Of a stretch of DNA of 64,000 bases, positions 1 through 13,923 are shown piece after piece; positions within the stretch are counted from its first letter, which is position 1; each line of letters opens with the position of its first letter. The notes under the pieces were generated by a model, which was not told where the DNA came from, made no database searches, and saw only the letters and a list, made by a program, of their open reading frames with translations. This DNA comes from Physcia stellaris. Its lineage: Eukaryota; Ascomycota; Lecanoromycetes; Caliciales; Physciaceae. The stretch lies in contig JABSSW010000048.1 in the NCBI GenBank assembly GCA_018902385.1, positions 186,001 through 250,000 on the forward strand, in the 5' to 3' direction. The position numbers were made by a program, and so were the translations under genes.

Positions 1-1740
1 TTCAATCATTCGATTTGTCAAGAAGAAACAAATAAACTGACTCAAAAAGACAAATTCGAAAATTAAAAACGTGTCGCATTGAACATTGTTGCAATTAGTG
101 CAAAGTCGAATCAAATTGAAATCACTCAATCATTCAATATTAGGCGAAATTCAATTTTCTGTTTTTCAAAGTTCAATCAAAAAATGATTGACATTTCAAT
201 AAATCAAACATCTGAAACAAGTTCAGACTCAGTAGCGATTGACAATGTCAAAACGAAAACAGAAATCATTGTCGCATCATCAAAAACTGAATTTTCAATT
301 ATCGTGAAAATCGAAATTATTGTCGCAACAAAAACTGAACTTTCAAACAATGTTGAAACAAATGCATATAATCAGACACTTTTTCTCGAAAGAATTGACA
401 AAAAACGAAAACGTTACAAAATTATTTCAACATTTGAAGCTCAAGTTTATTCTCAACAATTTATATTTACGCTTTCTTTGCAATCATCTAAAAAACGATT
501 CAGATTTAATTTCGAGAATCTTCAGCAATTCAATTGAAATGTGTTTATTGATCAACTCTTTTCAATCAATCTTATCAGCAGAGTAAGAGTCATTCGTTAT
601 TTATACGTAAAACATTTCGAAACAAAGTTTTCTGACACTGTACACGAAATTGCACAAATCATAATTGATCATTTTCGCGAGTCAAACGAGAAAAACACTG
701 AGAATTACGAGTATCAATTTTTTTTTTTCAAATTCGTCGAACTTTCATTTATAAGTTCATTATTTAGTTTTCAAATATCGAACTCATCGAATTCTTTCGA
801 TTTCTTTCGCTTAATCGCACGAACTTTTTTCAAATTTTCAAAATTATCATGTTCAATTCGGCAACTCAACTCGACGTCGAAAACGTTTTTTTCATCGTCT
901 TCGTTTTCGTTTTTTTTTCTCTTAGAATCATCATCAAAATCAGTGAGTCTCAGAGATATCTCAAGTGAAATCGAGAAATGAAAGACGTTTTTAAGTGAAC
1001 TCGTTTGTGAAAATATATTCAACGAACGTTTTCAACTGAGAATGAAAAAAATGAATTGTGTTGTATTGTTTTACGTACAGTTGTGAACGACGACTTGTAT
1101 CATAACATTAAAAATACGAATATGATCAAAAACGTTTGAAAAAAAATCATCAAAATTTGCAAATTCAAGAAATTCAATGCGCTCATGACTATTTATAGCA
1201 AATTTGAATTTCTCAAAATCTTTTTTTGCGTCGATATCAATGAATATGAATTCAAATTTCGAAACATCATTAACGAACTTGTCATTTATTCATTCAATTC
1301 AAAAATGAATGAAAATTGACTTATTTACAAATATTTTGCGAATCTTTCAAAATTCGCTCGTTTCTTCATTGATCGCTGAATTTCGAAGCATGAATTTTTC
1401 GACAATGATCAAAAAAATGATTTCAAACACGTTTTTTCGAACGTTATTCATTCATACGAAATTCAATGCATCAATTTTTTTGAAATTGCGATCATCAACG
1501 ATATTGATTTTGTTTTTTTAATTATCGATTTTGTTTCAAATTTCATCAAATCGTTTCAACAAAACGTCATTTTCGAACACATCAAAATTATCATTCAAAA
1601 AATCAAATGATGCGATCATTGTCAAAAATTTTATCATGATATTATCGAATGCATCATCAAGCATTTTCATTTTGTCGTTGTCAAACAAATTCGAAAAAAA
1701 AAAAAAAAACGACGCAAACGCAAAAATCAACAACGCAACG

Positions 1741-1794
1741 ATAATCAAAATCAAAATCAAAATCAAAATCAAAATCAGAATCAGAATCAAAATC
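1741..1794. repeat. TCAAAA hexanucleotide tandem repeat
   Basis: About eight tandem copies of a TCAAAA-like unit, with TCAGAA variants near the right end. It is a simple repeat within the AT block, with no coding meaning visible. Confidence 0.8.
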
Positions 1795-2799
1795 GAACGA
1801 GAAAAAACAAAACAAAAAAAACAACAAGAATAAAACGAAATTCGACGAAAATTTCTGAAAATCTGTGAACGAAGCGATAATCACGCATTCGATTTTCGTC
1901 GAAATTGTTGTTTTTTCGAAATCAATCAATTTTGACAAATTCATTGTCGTCAAAATTTTTTTTTTCATTTTTGTCATCATCAAGATTTTGAATTTCAACA
2001 TCGTTTGATTGTTCGATACGAACGTTTTTTTTCACATGATTAATAATCGTTGATTTTTCATCAATTTTGTTGTCATTTTCGATATTTCAATTGAAAACAT
2101 AAAAAAAAAACTCAAATTTTTCGATTACGATATTGTGCGATTTTTTTGCGACATTTTCAACGAAAATCGTTATTTATTCATTCATCAAATGCTTTACGTT
2201 TCAAATTGCATTTATAATTTTTTTTTTTTTTTTCAATTTCAGCAAGACGATTGTTTTTTATTTATTATATTCAACGATTTCGCAATGAACAACAAAAACA
2301 TTCGTGTTTTGAAACAACAAAATTTTTACGTTTTTCAACTCGACAAATTCGTGATTTGTTTAATTGTCAATCAAAACACGTTGAAAATGTGACACGAACG
2401 ATTGAATCATTTGAACATTCAAAATATCATTCAAATAATTTATCAACATGATATTGATTTTTTCAAATTATCATCATCGAATTCGTGCATTTTCTGCGAA
2501 AAATCAATGATAAAACGAAATTTCATCGAAAATTTATCAAATCAAAACGTCATGTTGACGATTTCATTCACGATAATTTGATGAATTTTTTTTCAAAAAA
2601 ACAAAATGATGTTTATTGAATAATGATTTGAATTGACGATTTCATTCAAATGTTTCACGTGAACATTTTATACGACAAAACATTTTTCGAAATTTTGATT
2701 TCATTCAAAAATTTTTGAATATCATTGAACACGATCATTTTCGTTGCATTCGTTTACGAATTGACAACGATGATGAATTTTTTGAAAATGTTTTTACGA

Positions 2800-5700
2800 T
2801 TTATCGAGAAAAACGCGACATCATAATGAAATTTTTATTGTTGAAAATTTTCAAATGAACGAATGCGTTGAACGTTTTAATCAAATTATCATGCGCAAAA
2901 TCAACACATTTTGAAAAATTCAAAACTGCTCATAAAATGATGATTCGAACTTGTTAATGTTGTCAATCACATTCGCAACGCTTTCATTTTCATTTTCGTA
3001 ATCGACGACAATGACAAGTCAATATTTTTTTATCAAAAGTCTATCGATCATGTTTATTTTATCGAAAAATTTCGTCGCATCGATCAAAAAAAAATATTTG
3101 ATAATCAAATTCAACATTGATTGAAAAAATTTCAAATCATCGTCAACGTGAAATTTTGATAAAATACGATGAAAAAATTATATATCGAATGATCATCATT
3201 TCGAACAACATTTATCGTTTTTTCAACGTCGAATGATTGAACAACAAACGATTTCATTCAACGACAAAATCATTTGCGCAAACATTTAAAAATCAAATCG
3301 ACATTTTTTTAAACAATTTGAACGTGAAATTCAAAAATGACAATCATTGCATCGATGTCATTTTTCGTTTCACACAAATTCAATCGCAAAAATTTTTTCA
3401 AAACAATGCGTTCGTGATTTTTGACACGTTCGATTTCGAAAACGATTTCGAAAAATCGCGAAAACAACGTCAATTTGCTTTTTCGTTTTTCATTTTGAAA
3501 AATTCAATTCGATCATTTTTTACGCTGTTTGATGATGATGTCGACGAATTGATCATCAACATTTTCGATTTCGTTCAATTCGAAATCGTCAATATTGTCA
3601 ATCAATTCGAAAAAACGTTGAAATAATATTTTTATTTGCGTTTTCGTCGCGATTTTTCAATGAATTTTTTGATTTTGTTGATTCAATATGTTTTTTCAAA
3701 TTTTCACAAATTCAAAATTTACAACGAGACAATGACGAACGTTCAACACAAAATAAATTGACAATTAAATATAAACAATGAAATGCAATTTCATAAAAAC
3801 AATGACATTTGAAAATTCGTGTTTTTCGTGTTTCAAAATCGTAAAGTTTTTTTGATAAATGAATTTATAAAACAAAAAAAAAAATCAATGATGAAATGAT
3901 CAAATATAAAACACGTTGATGTGTTCGAAATTTCGAACAAAAAAAAATTTTGATTATCACGAAACGTTTTCAATCGTGATTAAATTTATGAATTACAAAA
4001 TCATTTTCGTCATCGTCGTTGCGAATGATTGAAAAATAAAACAAATAAATGTCAAAATCGTTTTTTTGTATGAAAACATCGATGAAAAAATTTATGTGAA
4101 AATTTTTCATGAATATATTGATTTTAAACGAAAAATGTATTGTCGTTTACGCAAAATTTTTATGAATTCAAACAATCGTTTCGAATTTGATTCAATATTT
4201 TGATCAACTTTTTTAAAAAACATGAATTTTTTTTTTTGAATGCGAATCAAAATGTTTTTTTTAACGACAAAATCATTATCGTTATTTACGTGAACGATTT
4301 TTTTATTGTTGAATTCAACAAAAAATTCATTCGACAAATCAAAAAAATTTTCAATAAACGTTTTCAAATGACGAACATGAAATCACTTGTTTATTATTTA
4401 GACATGAACGTAACACGAAATAAACAACAACGAACTTTTTGTTTCAATCAAAAAATTTATTTGAAAAAAGTTCTCAGAAATCATGAAATGTGAAATGTTA
4501 ATTATAAAATTACATTTATGAACGTCAACATCAAATTTGAATTTGCTGATTTTGATTACATTTGTTTCGTTTTCGACAAATTTCGTTATCAATTCGTCGT
4601 AAATTTTTTCATGTACGCGATGTTTGAAATTCGTTTCGACATTGCATATATGATATCAATAATAAATCGATATGCATTTAATTTCACGAAAAATCATTGA
4701 AAAATTGTCATCAAAATTTTCAAATATTTTCGACATTTTTTCGATTTGTTTTTCATTTTTTTTGAATTTTTTCGTTTTTTGACAAATTACATCGATGTCG
4801 ATTGAATTGACGACAAAAAAATTCGTCGTTCAATTTTCGATTACATTTTCAATTTCGATAACGAAATTATCAATTGATCATTCAAACGACAAATCATTGT
4901 AATTTTTTTTATTTGTGAAATCGAATATATGAATCAAATTCAAATTGTCAAAAAAATTATCTGATTATCGAATTTGTTGAACGAATTGCAATTTTTCAAT
5001 GCGATCAAAAATAATTTAATTGTTTATGAAATTTTTGTTTATTGTTTCGTTGTCATTATTATTTATTGCGACAATCAAAAACACAAACGTTAATTCGTAA
5101 TTTCAATCAACACGTTCGAAACAAACACATCGATATTCAACAACATTTCGTCAAAAACAAAATGCAAAACGATATTTTGAATTTGTAACATGTTTTTAAT
5201 GATCAACAAATTGTCGACGATTTAATCAAATTTTTGTTCAAAAACAAATTTTTGAAATTTCGTCGCGACATTGATTTGATGTAATCGAAAAATGTTGTTA
5301 TTTGACGAATTTAAATAATTTTTTTTTTAAATAATAATTCGTTCAATCGAAATCATTTTTTGAACGATTAACACATTTTAATCAAAACACAATCATTTTC
5401 ATTTAATGATTTTCATGAATTTTTCAAAACGAATTTGTTTATGAATCAAAAATTTTAACGTTCAAATCGAATTCAAAAAACGTATCAAAAAATTTCTGTT
5501 ACATTAAACGTTTACAAAAATTTCATCAAAAAATTTCAACATTCAAATGATTTCATCAAAAGTAAAAATTTATTCAAAATTTCAACATTCAAATCAAATC
5601 GATTTTCGTCAAAAATTGATTTGAAAACGTTTCAAAAACGTTCAAAACGAACACAAACATCAAAAATTCGCATCACGAATCAATGTTCAAATTCAAAAAT

Positions 5701-6365
5701 CGTTATCATTTTTTTCGAAAGACGAAACTTATACAATTCATCGAGAATGCATTCAATCGTTATCATTTTTTTCGAAAAACGAAATTCATACAGTTCATCG
5801 AAAATACATAAAAAAAAAAAATTTTATAATTTCACGTTTAATTCATCAAACAACAACATTCGAACAAATTATTCAAATGTTTAATTTTCAAATCACATAT
5901 CAAATACGTACATTATTTCGAGCAAAAATTATTTATTTTCGCATTTCAATCATTTGTGAAAATTATTCATTGTTTATTGTTAACGTTTGAATTATGTGAA
6001 AATTATTCATTCGTTTTTTCGAATCATGTGAAAACATTATTCAATATTTTTTATTATTTACATTTATTATTTTCGTATTTTCGAAAATTCATCATTTGCA
6101 TTTTTCATACGTCAATTTCATTCAACAACGAAATCACATGAAATCATTCATATTTTTCATATATTTTTCGAATTCATTTTTGATTCAAAACAATAAACAT
6201 ACAATGAATTTCAAAAATAATTTTCAAAAATCGCGTTTTTGTCAAAAAAATACATTTTTTTTTATTTTCGCGCATTCAACAAAACGTTTCATCATCGACA
6301 AAAATTTGATTTCGAATTTCATATTGATTTTATCGTCGTCGCATGAAATTTTTTCTCGAACATAA

Positions 6366-6404
<39 letters not shown>

Positions 6405-6622
6405 CACAATTTTTTATTAACATTCACATCTCAAGAAAAAATGTGAAAGCTGTGAAAATTGTGAAAACAAATTAGAAAATACAAAATGCTGAAAAAATAA
6501 ATTTAAATGAAAATGTCAAAATTCAAATTTCGAAATTAGTTTTATATTTTTGTCACGTGATTTAGACGATCTTGACGTTTCAATATGTATATAGCGAACT
6601 CAAGTTCTCAGCATTCTTAACA
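2800..6622 (+). mobile_element. Ty1/Copia-type LTR retroelement remnant
   Basis: This is a heavily decayed Copia-family fossil on the plus strand. Recognisable parts lie in Copia order: integrase core end near 2855-2905 (an NExVERFNQ-like stretch), reverse transcriptase about 4130-4490 (an LxKxLYxFKQ-like stretch, then a YVND catalytic-box counterpart near 4290), the RT/RNase H connection at 4518-4700 (a MYAM...RxDIAY pattern) and the RNase H end near 5130-5180 (an HIDIQxHF pattern). A purine run at 6433-6441 is followed by TGTGAAAG at 6442, so 6442-6622 is a candidate 3' LTR. The left end was not found and probably lies further left. It is broken in well over ten places. Decay by hypermutation prevents dating. 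Confidence 0.8.
6367..6401 (+). repeat. 35-nt poly(A) tract
   Basis: An uninterrupted run of 35 A residues lies 40 nt upstream of the candidate 3' LTR of the Copia remnant. It could be a slippage-expanded A tract or the poly(A) end of an inserted LINE/SINE or retrocopy. No LINE coding was recognised to its left. Confidence 0.7.
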
Positions 6623-8779
6623 ATACAATGCGTTTTATCTTTTACTTTTTGACACGATTAATAAACGTTTATCGTTTAAACATATTTTTTCATGATATCG
6701 ATATTAATATTCGAAACGAAAAAATAAAAAAACGAAAAAATTTTCAAATTCAAAATTTTTTGTCAACAAATCAATCATTCAATCATCATATCGAAAAATT
6801 GTAATAATACGAAATTAAACATTCGATCATGAAAACAATAAACAATTGATAATCAAATTATTTTTTTTTTTCGAAATTATTCGAAAAAAATGTGTTTTTT
6901 TTCAAATTTTTAACGCAAATTGATTATTGAATTCGAACAAAAATATTTCGAAATGCGAAAATCAAAATCATAATGATTTTTTAAATTAATGCAACGTCAA
7001 AACAAACAAAATATATCAAAATTTCTGTTAACATGTTGATTTCAAAAAATTTCGATGTTTAAAAAAACGTATGTAAAAAATGAAAATTTAAAAAATTCGA
7101 AAAACAAAATCAAAAATTTCGTCAAGTAATTCGATTATCGAAATTCGAATAATTTCAAATAAAAAATTAATTTCAATCATTTTACAATTCGATCAACGAT
7201 AAATTCAACAAATTCATATTGTTAATCGAAATCGATCGAATTCGTACGATTGAATAAATAAAATGTAAATAAAAAGCAATTGCAAAACGTAAATTGTTTT
7301 GTAACGATTAATAAATTAATATATTACATTTCAAATTATACATTTTTGATGTCAATAATTCATTAAATTATATTATTTCTAATACGAATTTTACACGATT
7401 GATGATTTTTTTTTGATTTTTTAATTTTGATTTTTTTTTTCAAATCGAATCGTTGTAAATCGTTTAATTCGTCGATATTTCATGTTTGAACGTCGTTTTG
7501 AAAACATTTATGCAAATATGTACGAATTAATTGATTTTTTTTTTCGAAATAACAATCGATTTAATTGCATCGATGAATAATTACACGTTTTGATAATATA
7601 TTTTGTTCGTCACGATAACATAAATCGTTGTTCAAAACGATTCGAATTTTCGATAATCGAAATAATCGATATTTGTTAAATGTCATCGACGATTTGATTT
7701 GTTTGATCTGAATATTTGTTCGTTGAAATGATTAATTTTATCGAAAAAAACGAAAAGAATTTCTTTTTCACATGTAATTAAATTTTATAAGTCGAAATTT
7801 CTCGAAAATTTTTAATGTATCTTTTTTACATATTTTTGTTTTCAACATATGATAACATTATCGTTACAATCAATCGTCATTTTGTACAATTTTGATTTCA
7901 AAAAAATTTTATTTTGACAATCATCATAAAAATATTCGTTTATTTGAAAATATTTTTGATTTAATTTGTTTGTTTTTATTTTATCAAAATTTTCGTGTTT
8001 TCGCAATTTTGTTATTCGATGATTTTTTCATTTCATTTTTTTCGATCGACTTTTCATCAATGATCATTGTTTGAATATTTTTTTCTGTTTGTTTTTCAAT
8101 TTTGTCTGTGTAATCAATTTGTGAAAACTTTTCAAAAAAAATTTCACATTTTATTATTCTGATTAAAAAAACAATTTCAGACATTTTTCATTAATCGACA
8201 TTTTGATTTCTGTTTTTAATGAAATTATTCAATTTGCGTAATTATTTCACGAATTTTATCAAATCGATCACGAATTTATTTTTTTGTTCAATAGCGAAAA
8301 TCAACGTGCGATTCAAATTTTGATTGTCAAAAATTTTCGATTTTTCAAAATCAAAATCAATGATTTTTTTTATTTATTTCAATGAATCAACGACATTGTT
8401 TCATTACAAAACGTTATCAATCAATTTCGTGTCGATAATCAGCAATTCAAACAATCAAAAATTTCTTGCAATTTTTTGTTTCGATTTGAAATTATCAATT
8501 CAACGTTCAATAATTCAATTTTTTCATCGATGTCGCGCGTAATCAAACTAAAAACGTTCGTTCAATTTATTGTTTTTGATCAATTTGATATTTTTGTCAA
8601 ATCGAAATTTTGACGAAATAACGTTTCAAAAATTTGTAATTTTAATTTTTCGTCACGAACATTTAATTATTTTTTCATTATCAATTCTGATAATGAATCG
8701 AAATTTTTCGTCAATTCATCATCGAATCAAAAACGATTGACAATGAACATTTCATCAGCGTTCAAATTAACTGTAAAAA
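6623..8779. other. AT-rich spacer without recognisable genes
   Basis: About 2.2 kb of strongly AT-biased DNA between the Copia remnant and the Gypsy element. Only short, compositionally driven open frames are present (for example 7892-8074). I recognised no retroelement domain or host gene. It is presumably older, saturated repeat debris. Confidence 0.6.
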
Positions 8780-8968
8780 TGTAAACACTGCGTGACTAAA
8801 ATGTGCGAATAATAGTATTAATTGCTATGATAAATGCTAGACACATAATAGAATTAATTGTTAAAAAAACAAAAAGAAATTCGTGAAACTTCGAATATAT
8901 AAACACGAAATGCGACAGTTAAATTCACAACGTTTTAACGTTCGCTTGATCGACTTCGTTTTATTACA
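8780..8968 (-). repeat. 3' LTR of the Gypsy element
   Basis: A 189-bp direct repeat of 19318-19506 with TGTAA/TTACA ends. On the minus strand it is preceded by a purine-rich tract (seen on the plus strand as a T run just after 8968), which marks it as the 3' LTR. Confidence 0.8.
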
Positions 8969-11900
8969 ATTGTTTTTTTTCTGAATGATCGATTTTTCGC
9001 GTCAGCTATCAATGTCTTTATAGTATATCAGAAATGTATCGCAACAACGTTGTTTTGTAAATAATTTTGTGCTTTCGACGTGTAATTTTGAAACATTGTA
9101 ATTCAATAAACAAAAATAGCAATAACAATGTAATGCAATTTCAAATATCACGTTCGTGTTGTGAAATCGAATCGAAATAAATCGCGTCGTGTGTTGATGA
9201 ATGTTTATTTCAATTTTTCGATTCACTTTTTGAATTTTTTTTTAAACATTTTTATTTCATAGCATGATAAATATTTCATTTGATTTTTTTTGTTTTTGCG
9301 ATAACAACAATTATTGCGACAATGATGTCAACATGATATATCGTTGTTTGTACAATTATCACATCGTTTTTGCAAATGATGATGTTGTCGCAATGATGTT
9401 TCAATGACGACGAAATTGATTTTCGAACGTCGACAATGCAATGCGTGTGTTAACGATGCAATAAATTATAATTTCATTCTTTTTTTCGTCGTTGCTTGTT
9501 ACGTTTCGCAAAAACACGCAATTTGCTGTTTTTGTTGTAAATGTATTGTAAATAACGATGACGTTGCTGACGCGTGTTAAACTGATAAACTTTTTACGTT
9601 CGAATTGTTGAATACAATCAATACGACAAACATGTATTCGAATCGCGATGTTCGCGATCGCATTGTAATTAAATTCAATAAACAAATACACACAATTGTT
9701 TCATATCAATTTGACGCGTAACAAAATCAATTCATATATGATGTTAACGTTGCGTTCGAAAATTTCGCTATGATTCAAAACACGTTTGCGTTTTTTCTAA
9801 CGAAAACAAGCAAAACAAATGCGAATTTTGCAACAAAAACTTTCATTATTGTGAAAAAAACAATGTTTTTTACAAATTGCAAAACAACGTTCGCATTTTC
9901 GCTGTCAAAAATAACGACAATTTGAAATTGATTTTTCAACACTGAAAAAATAATAATATACGATTTTTGACGCATAACGTGATTAACATGAAACAAAATG
10001 ACATAAAAAAAATTCGTTGTTTTTTATCAAAATTTTTTTTCGCAAATTTGCGTTGATTGTCACGTCAAAATTCGTTGAAAAAAACATCATTCTGTTTATC
10101 AATTTTTTTTTTTCGTTTGTTTCTGCTTTTGTTCGAAAAAAAATTCGAATTTTTTCTGTTTCGCTTTTCGATTTTCGCGTCGTTTTTTTTTCGATTTTTT
10201 TCGTTTTCGTTTCGTTTGCGTTTGTTTCGTTTGTTGATTTCGTTGCGTTTGCATCGCAAACAAATTCGTTTGTTGTCGCGTTTGTTTTTGCGTCGATTTC
10301 GATTCAATCAAATCGCGTAATCAATGATAAACAAAATTTCATTAAACGCGACGACAATTAACATGACGCAATCGAAATCGATTTGATTGTTGTGATGTAA
10401 ATTTTGATTGATAAATTTATTGACGCGTTGATTTACATTTTCGTGTTTTTTTCGATTTAATAATCGCATGATTTTGTTTGTTGTTGTGTTTTTTTTTCGT
10501 TGAATGTTGAATTTTGTTTTTTGTTGTGACGTGTTGTTCTGTTGTTTGTTTGCTGTATGTAAATTGTGCATGTAATCAAAAACAATTTACAATATCATTT
10601 TATTGTTTGTGTTTTTGCGTCGTAATTATTATTATTTTTGCTTTTTGAATCGTTCACGTTTTTTCAATTTTAAAGATTGACGTGTTTGTTTTTTTGCTGA
10701 AAATTTTTCGCTCGATTTCGTTTTGAATTTGTTTGTTTTTCGACGTTTCGCAATTTTTTCAAATTTGCGTAATTCGCGCGCATTTTCGAATTTGACAATT
10801 GCGTTTTTCGCATTTTCGAAATGTTTCATTGATTTTCACGAATTTTCATATGACGATAAATTTATTCATGCAATAAAATATTCAAATTGATTTTTTTTAA
10901 TGCGCTTGTTTAGCATTTGCGATATCTTTTGATTTTTTTTTTCGTTTTTCATTAATATTGATTGCGATTTTGAATTTGCGTCGTCACGACTATATCAAAA
11001 TTCGAATAAAAAAAAACATGAAACACAAAATGTATAATTCATATTGTTTAAAAAAATCAAATTCGTAAATTTGCGTATTTATTTTTTTGACAATTTCGAA
11101 AAATTCAATTGTTTATGATCGATTTTTTTTGAAACGCAATGTGCGTATATTTACATCACGCAACAATATTTTTTTTTTCAAATTCAAAATTTTTCATTAT
11201 ATGATTTTCATTATAATATTTGATTTGCTGTTCGAAAATCGTTTTTCGCAATTTTATTAAATGCGTTCGATTGTTTCGCAACGTTTTTGCTTTGTTTGTT
11301 GCAAATTTTTTTTTTTTTTGAAAATTGTTCACAAAATCGCTGCTTAGAATCGCAACGTATTCAAACAAAAACTTTTAAAAAACTTGATCAATGTTTGAAT
11401 GTTTATTATTATTGTAAACAAATTGTGTCATAAATAACAATTTTGATCAATTATTTTGTTTGAAATTGCAATACACACGCAAATAATATTCGAACACAAC
11501 ATTTTGTTTTTTTGTTTGTTCATTTGTTTGTGAATGAAAAACAATGTTAAATTTACGTTTCGTTTTCAAATTTCAACACAAAATAAATCAGAAATTGTTT
11601 GTGAAAAAAATTTTTCGATTCGAAATAATGTTACGCATCATTTCATGACGATATACGAATTTTCGTCATAACAAATTCGCAAAATTTATCGCGTTTAACG
11701 TTTTTGTGATTGTTATATACGTTGCGTATTTCGTCAATTTGTTTATCAATATTAATATCGAATCGTTAATTTTTTCAATGTAAAAATTTCTAACAAAAAA
11801 CATATTTGTAATGAAATTCATGATAATTGTATCGAATAATTGTTTTTTTTTTCGACGAAATTGTTATCATATCGTCATAAAATTTATGTCGATAAATTCG

Positions 11901-12368
11901 CATTCGTTGACAATTTGAACAAATGCGTATATAATTTGTTATTTTTTTAATCATGTCAAATCAAAAGTATTTGCGTCGTACAGCATTTTCGATTTTTGTT
12001 CGCGCAAAATGTTCAACATTTGAATCGTCATGATTCATACGAAAAATTTCTTGTTTTGTAACGAAATTTTCAAACACATAAATTGCGAAATCACGACGAA
12101 ACAATTCATTTTTTTCAACATTTCATTTCGAAAATTCGTTTTGTTTGTTTGCGTATTTTTGACGTCATTGCTTTTTAACAACAAAAACGTTTTTTTGTTG
12201 TAATTTGAGTAATCACGCAATCATTGATTTTCGCAATTTCAAATAAAATTTTTTCGATTTCATAATTTGATGAATTAAAAGTCGAAATGCGACAATGTTT
12301 AGAATTTTGCAAACACATTTATCGAGAATTTTTTTATTCGAAACAGTATTTCGAATATTTGTCGTAAC

Positions 12369-12576
12369 TATTGAAAGAATCATGAGTGATTATCATTCTA
12401 TTGCTCTGAATTTCGTTGTTTTAGTAAATTACATGCAGATGAAAGCACAAGAAGTGTGCGGATGTCAAGGCACTAATTTCAACAAAAACGCACTAGTATT
12501 TTTTTCGTCAGATTATATTAACTGAATTCTGACTGCAGCATCTGCACAGCATATCTGCGAAAATTGTATTTCAACA
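12369..12576 (-). repeat. 3' LTR of the nested Copia-like element
   Basis: A 208-bp repeat matching 15435-15642 and, less mutated, 25393-25589. On the minus strand it begins TGTTGAAATAC. Confidence 0.85.
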
Positions 12577-13348
12577 TTTCTTCACAGCAGTCGCTTGTGT
12601 CTCCTGTCATGTATCCTGACGAGTTCAGTCAGGAACTTCCGTGCAAACTTTCTCAACGATGTAGATTTCGATATCAAAAGCTTTCTCAAAGCGGTGAGTT
12701 CTGGAACTTTCTCAGCGATGTATTGTCTGAAACTTTCGAGCAAGCTTTCTCGATGACGTAGATTCTGCAAGGTCAGGTCATACATCGATGCGAAAACTGC
12801 AGAAACAAGAACGAATCGAAATCCGATAATCTATTGATTTCAGATATGACGTAAGATCGATTTGATAAGACGTGCGATCGAGCATTTGAAGAATTGCGAT
12901 CGTGTTCAGAATTTCCATGAGGTGAAGCATCGATGCGAGAATTGATATCTAGAATTGAATAGAAGGTACATCAAGAAGCAAATATTTTATGTCTGAGTTC
13001 TGCGATGGCGAACGAGAATGCGGGTCACATCATGTAGCATCATTGTGTCTCAGAGTTTTCAGATATTTCTTGCGACATCAGTGGATCGATATCTATGCAA
13101 TTTGACTGTAAAAAGTTCATAAGGTATGTCGACGAGATGCGCAAAGCTGAAGACGATCGAGAAATCGATACGAAAAACATGCATCGATGCAAAAAGTGCA
13201 AAATCGAGCTTTTCTGATCTGACTAAAACCTGTCAGAGAATCAGGTCGATTAGTATGCGAAAAAATCAGATATTTCCAGTTCTTGATCGAATTCTTGTTC
13301 TTTTCGATCGAGTATTTTGCTCTGCAAGATCGAGATGTAATAACTGCA

Positions 13349-13486
13349 TAGTACGTTTTCCCGAAACGGTACTATCTGAACGTGAGCATCTTGATCAGTA
13401 CACTTTCCCGAAATTGTACTGTTTAGTAGGTTGCTTTTTCTCTTTTAACAATTGCACGTACAGTACGCTCTTTTGAGTTGTACTGT
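13349..13486. other. Three consecutive AGTAC...GTACT hairpins
   Basis: Three short inverted repeats lie at 13349-13374, 13396-13421 and 13460-13486. Each has an AGTAC/GTACT stem. The first two also share a ttcccgaaa loop core. They sit between the ORF and the 3' LTR of the nested element. The repeated architecture suggests a structured RNA segment of the element or degenerate internal repeats. No function can be assigned. Confidence 0.5.
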
Positions 13487-13923
13487 CACTCTTTTCTTCT
13501 CGTATTTATCGGGCGAATAACGAAGTCGCAAGGTGTAAAGAGTAGATGAATTTTCGTGTTAAATCAAGACGAAGTCACAACAGAAATAAGTTTTTATTCA
13601 TTAGTGAAACAATAAAACAAAGTATACAACAACTTTTAAAGCTTCCTCAGGCCGAAATAGGACGGGAGGGACGGATAAAAATTCATTAAAACAACAACTT
13701 TTATGCTTTTTCAAGCCATGGCCGATCAACGGTTAATAGGGTGAAGTGGGCGGGCAAAACAACAAACGACATGCTCCAACTCTCCCAGAGTAGTGACTTT
13801 CCCGAAAAGAGGTCAATACTTCCCCAAAGTAGGGCGAGGAGGAGCGAAACTCCAATAACGCTGCCTCATGGGTATCTCATTGTTCTCAACTCTTGAGGCA
13901 TTTGGCATGGCTCAGCCGGTGGG

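Noticed and set aside
1-12300. Numerous 60-150 codon open frames in the AT-rich half as host genes
   Set aside because: They lack tryptophan, are driven by composition, overlap on both strands and either match decayed retroelement domains or nothing.
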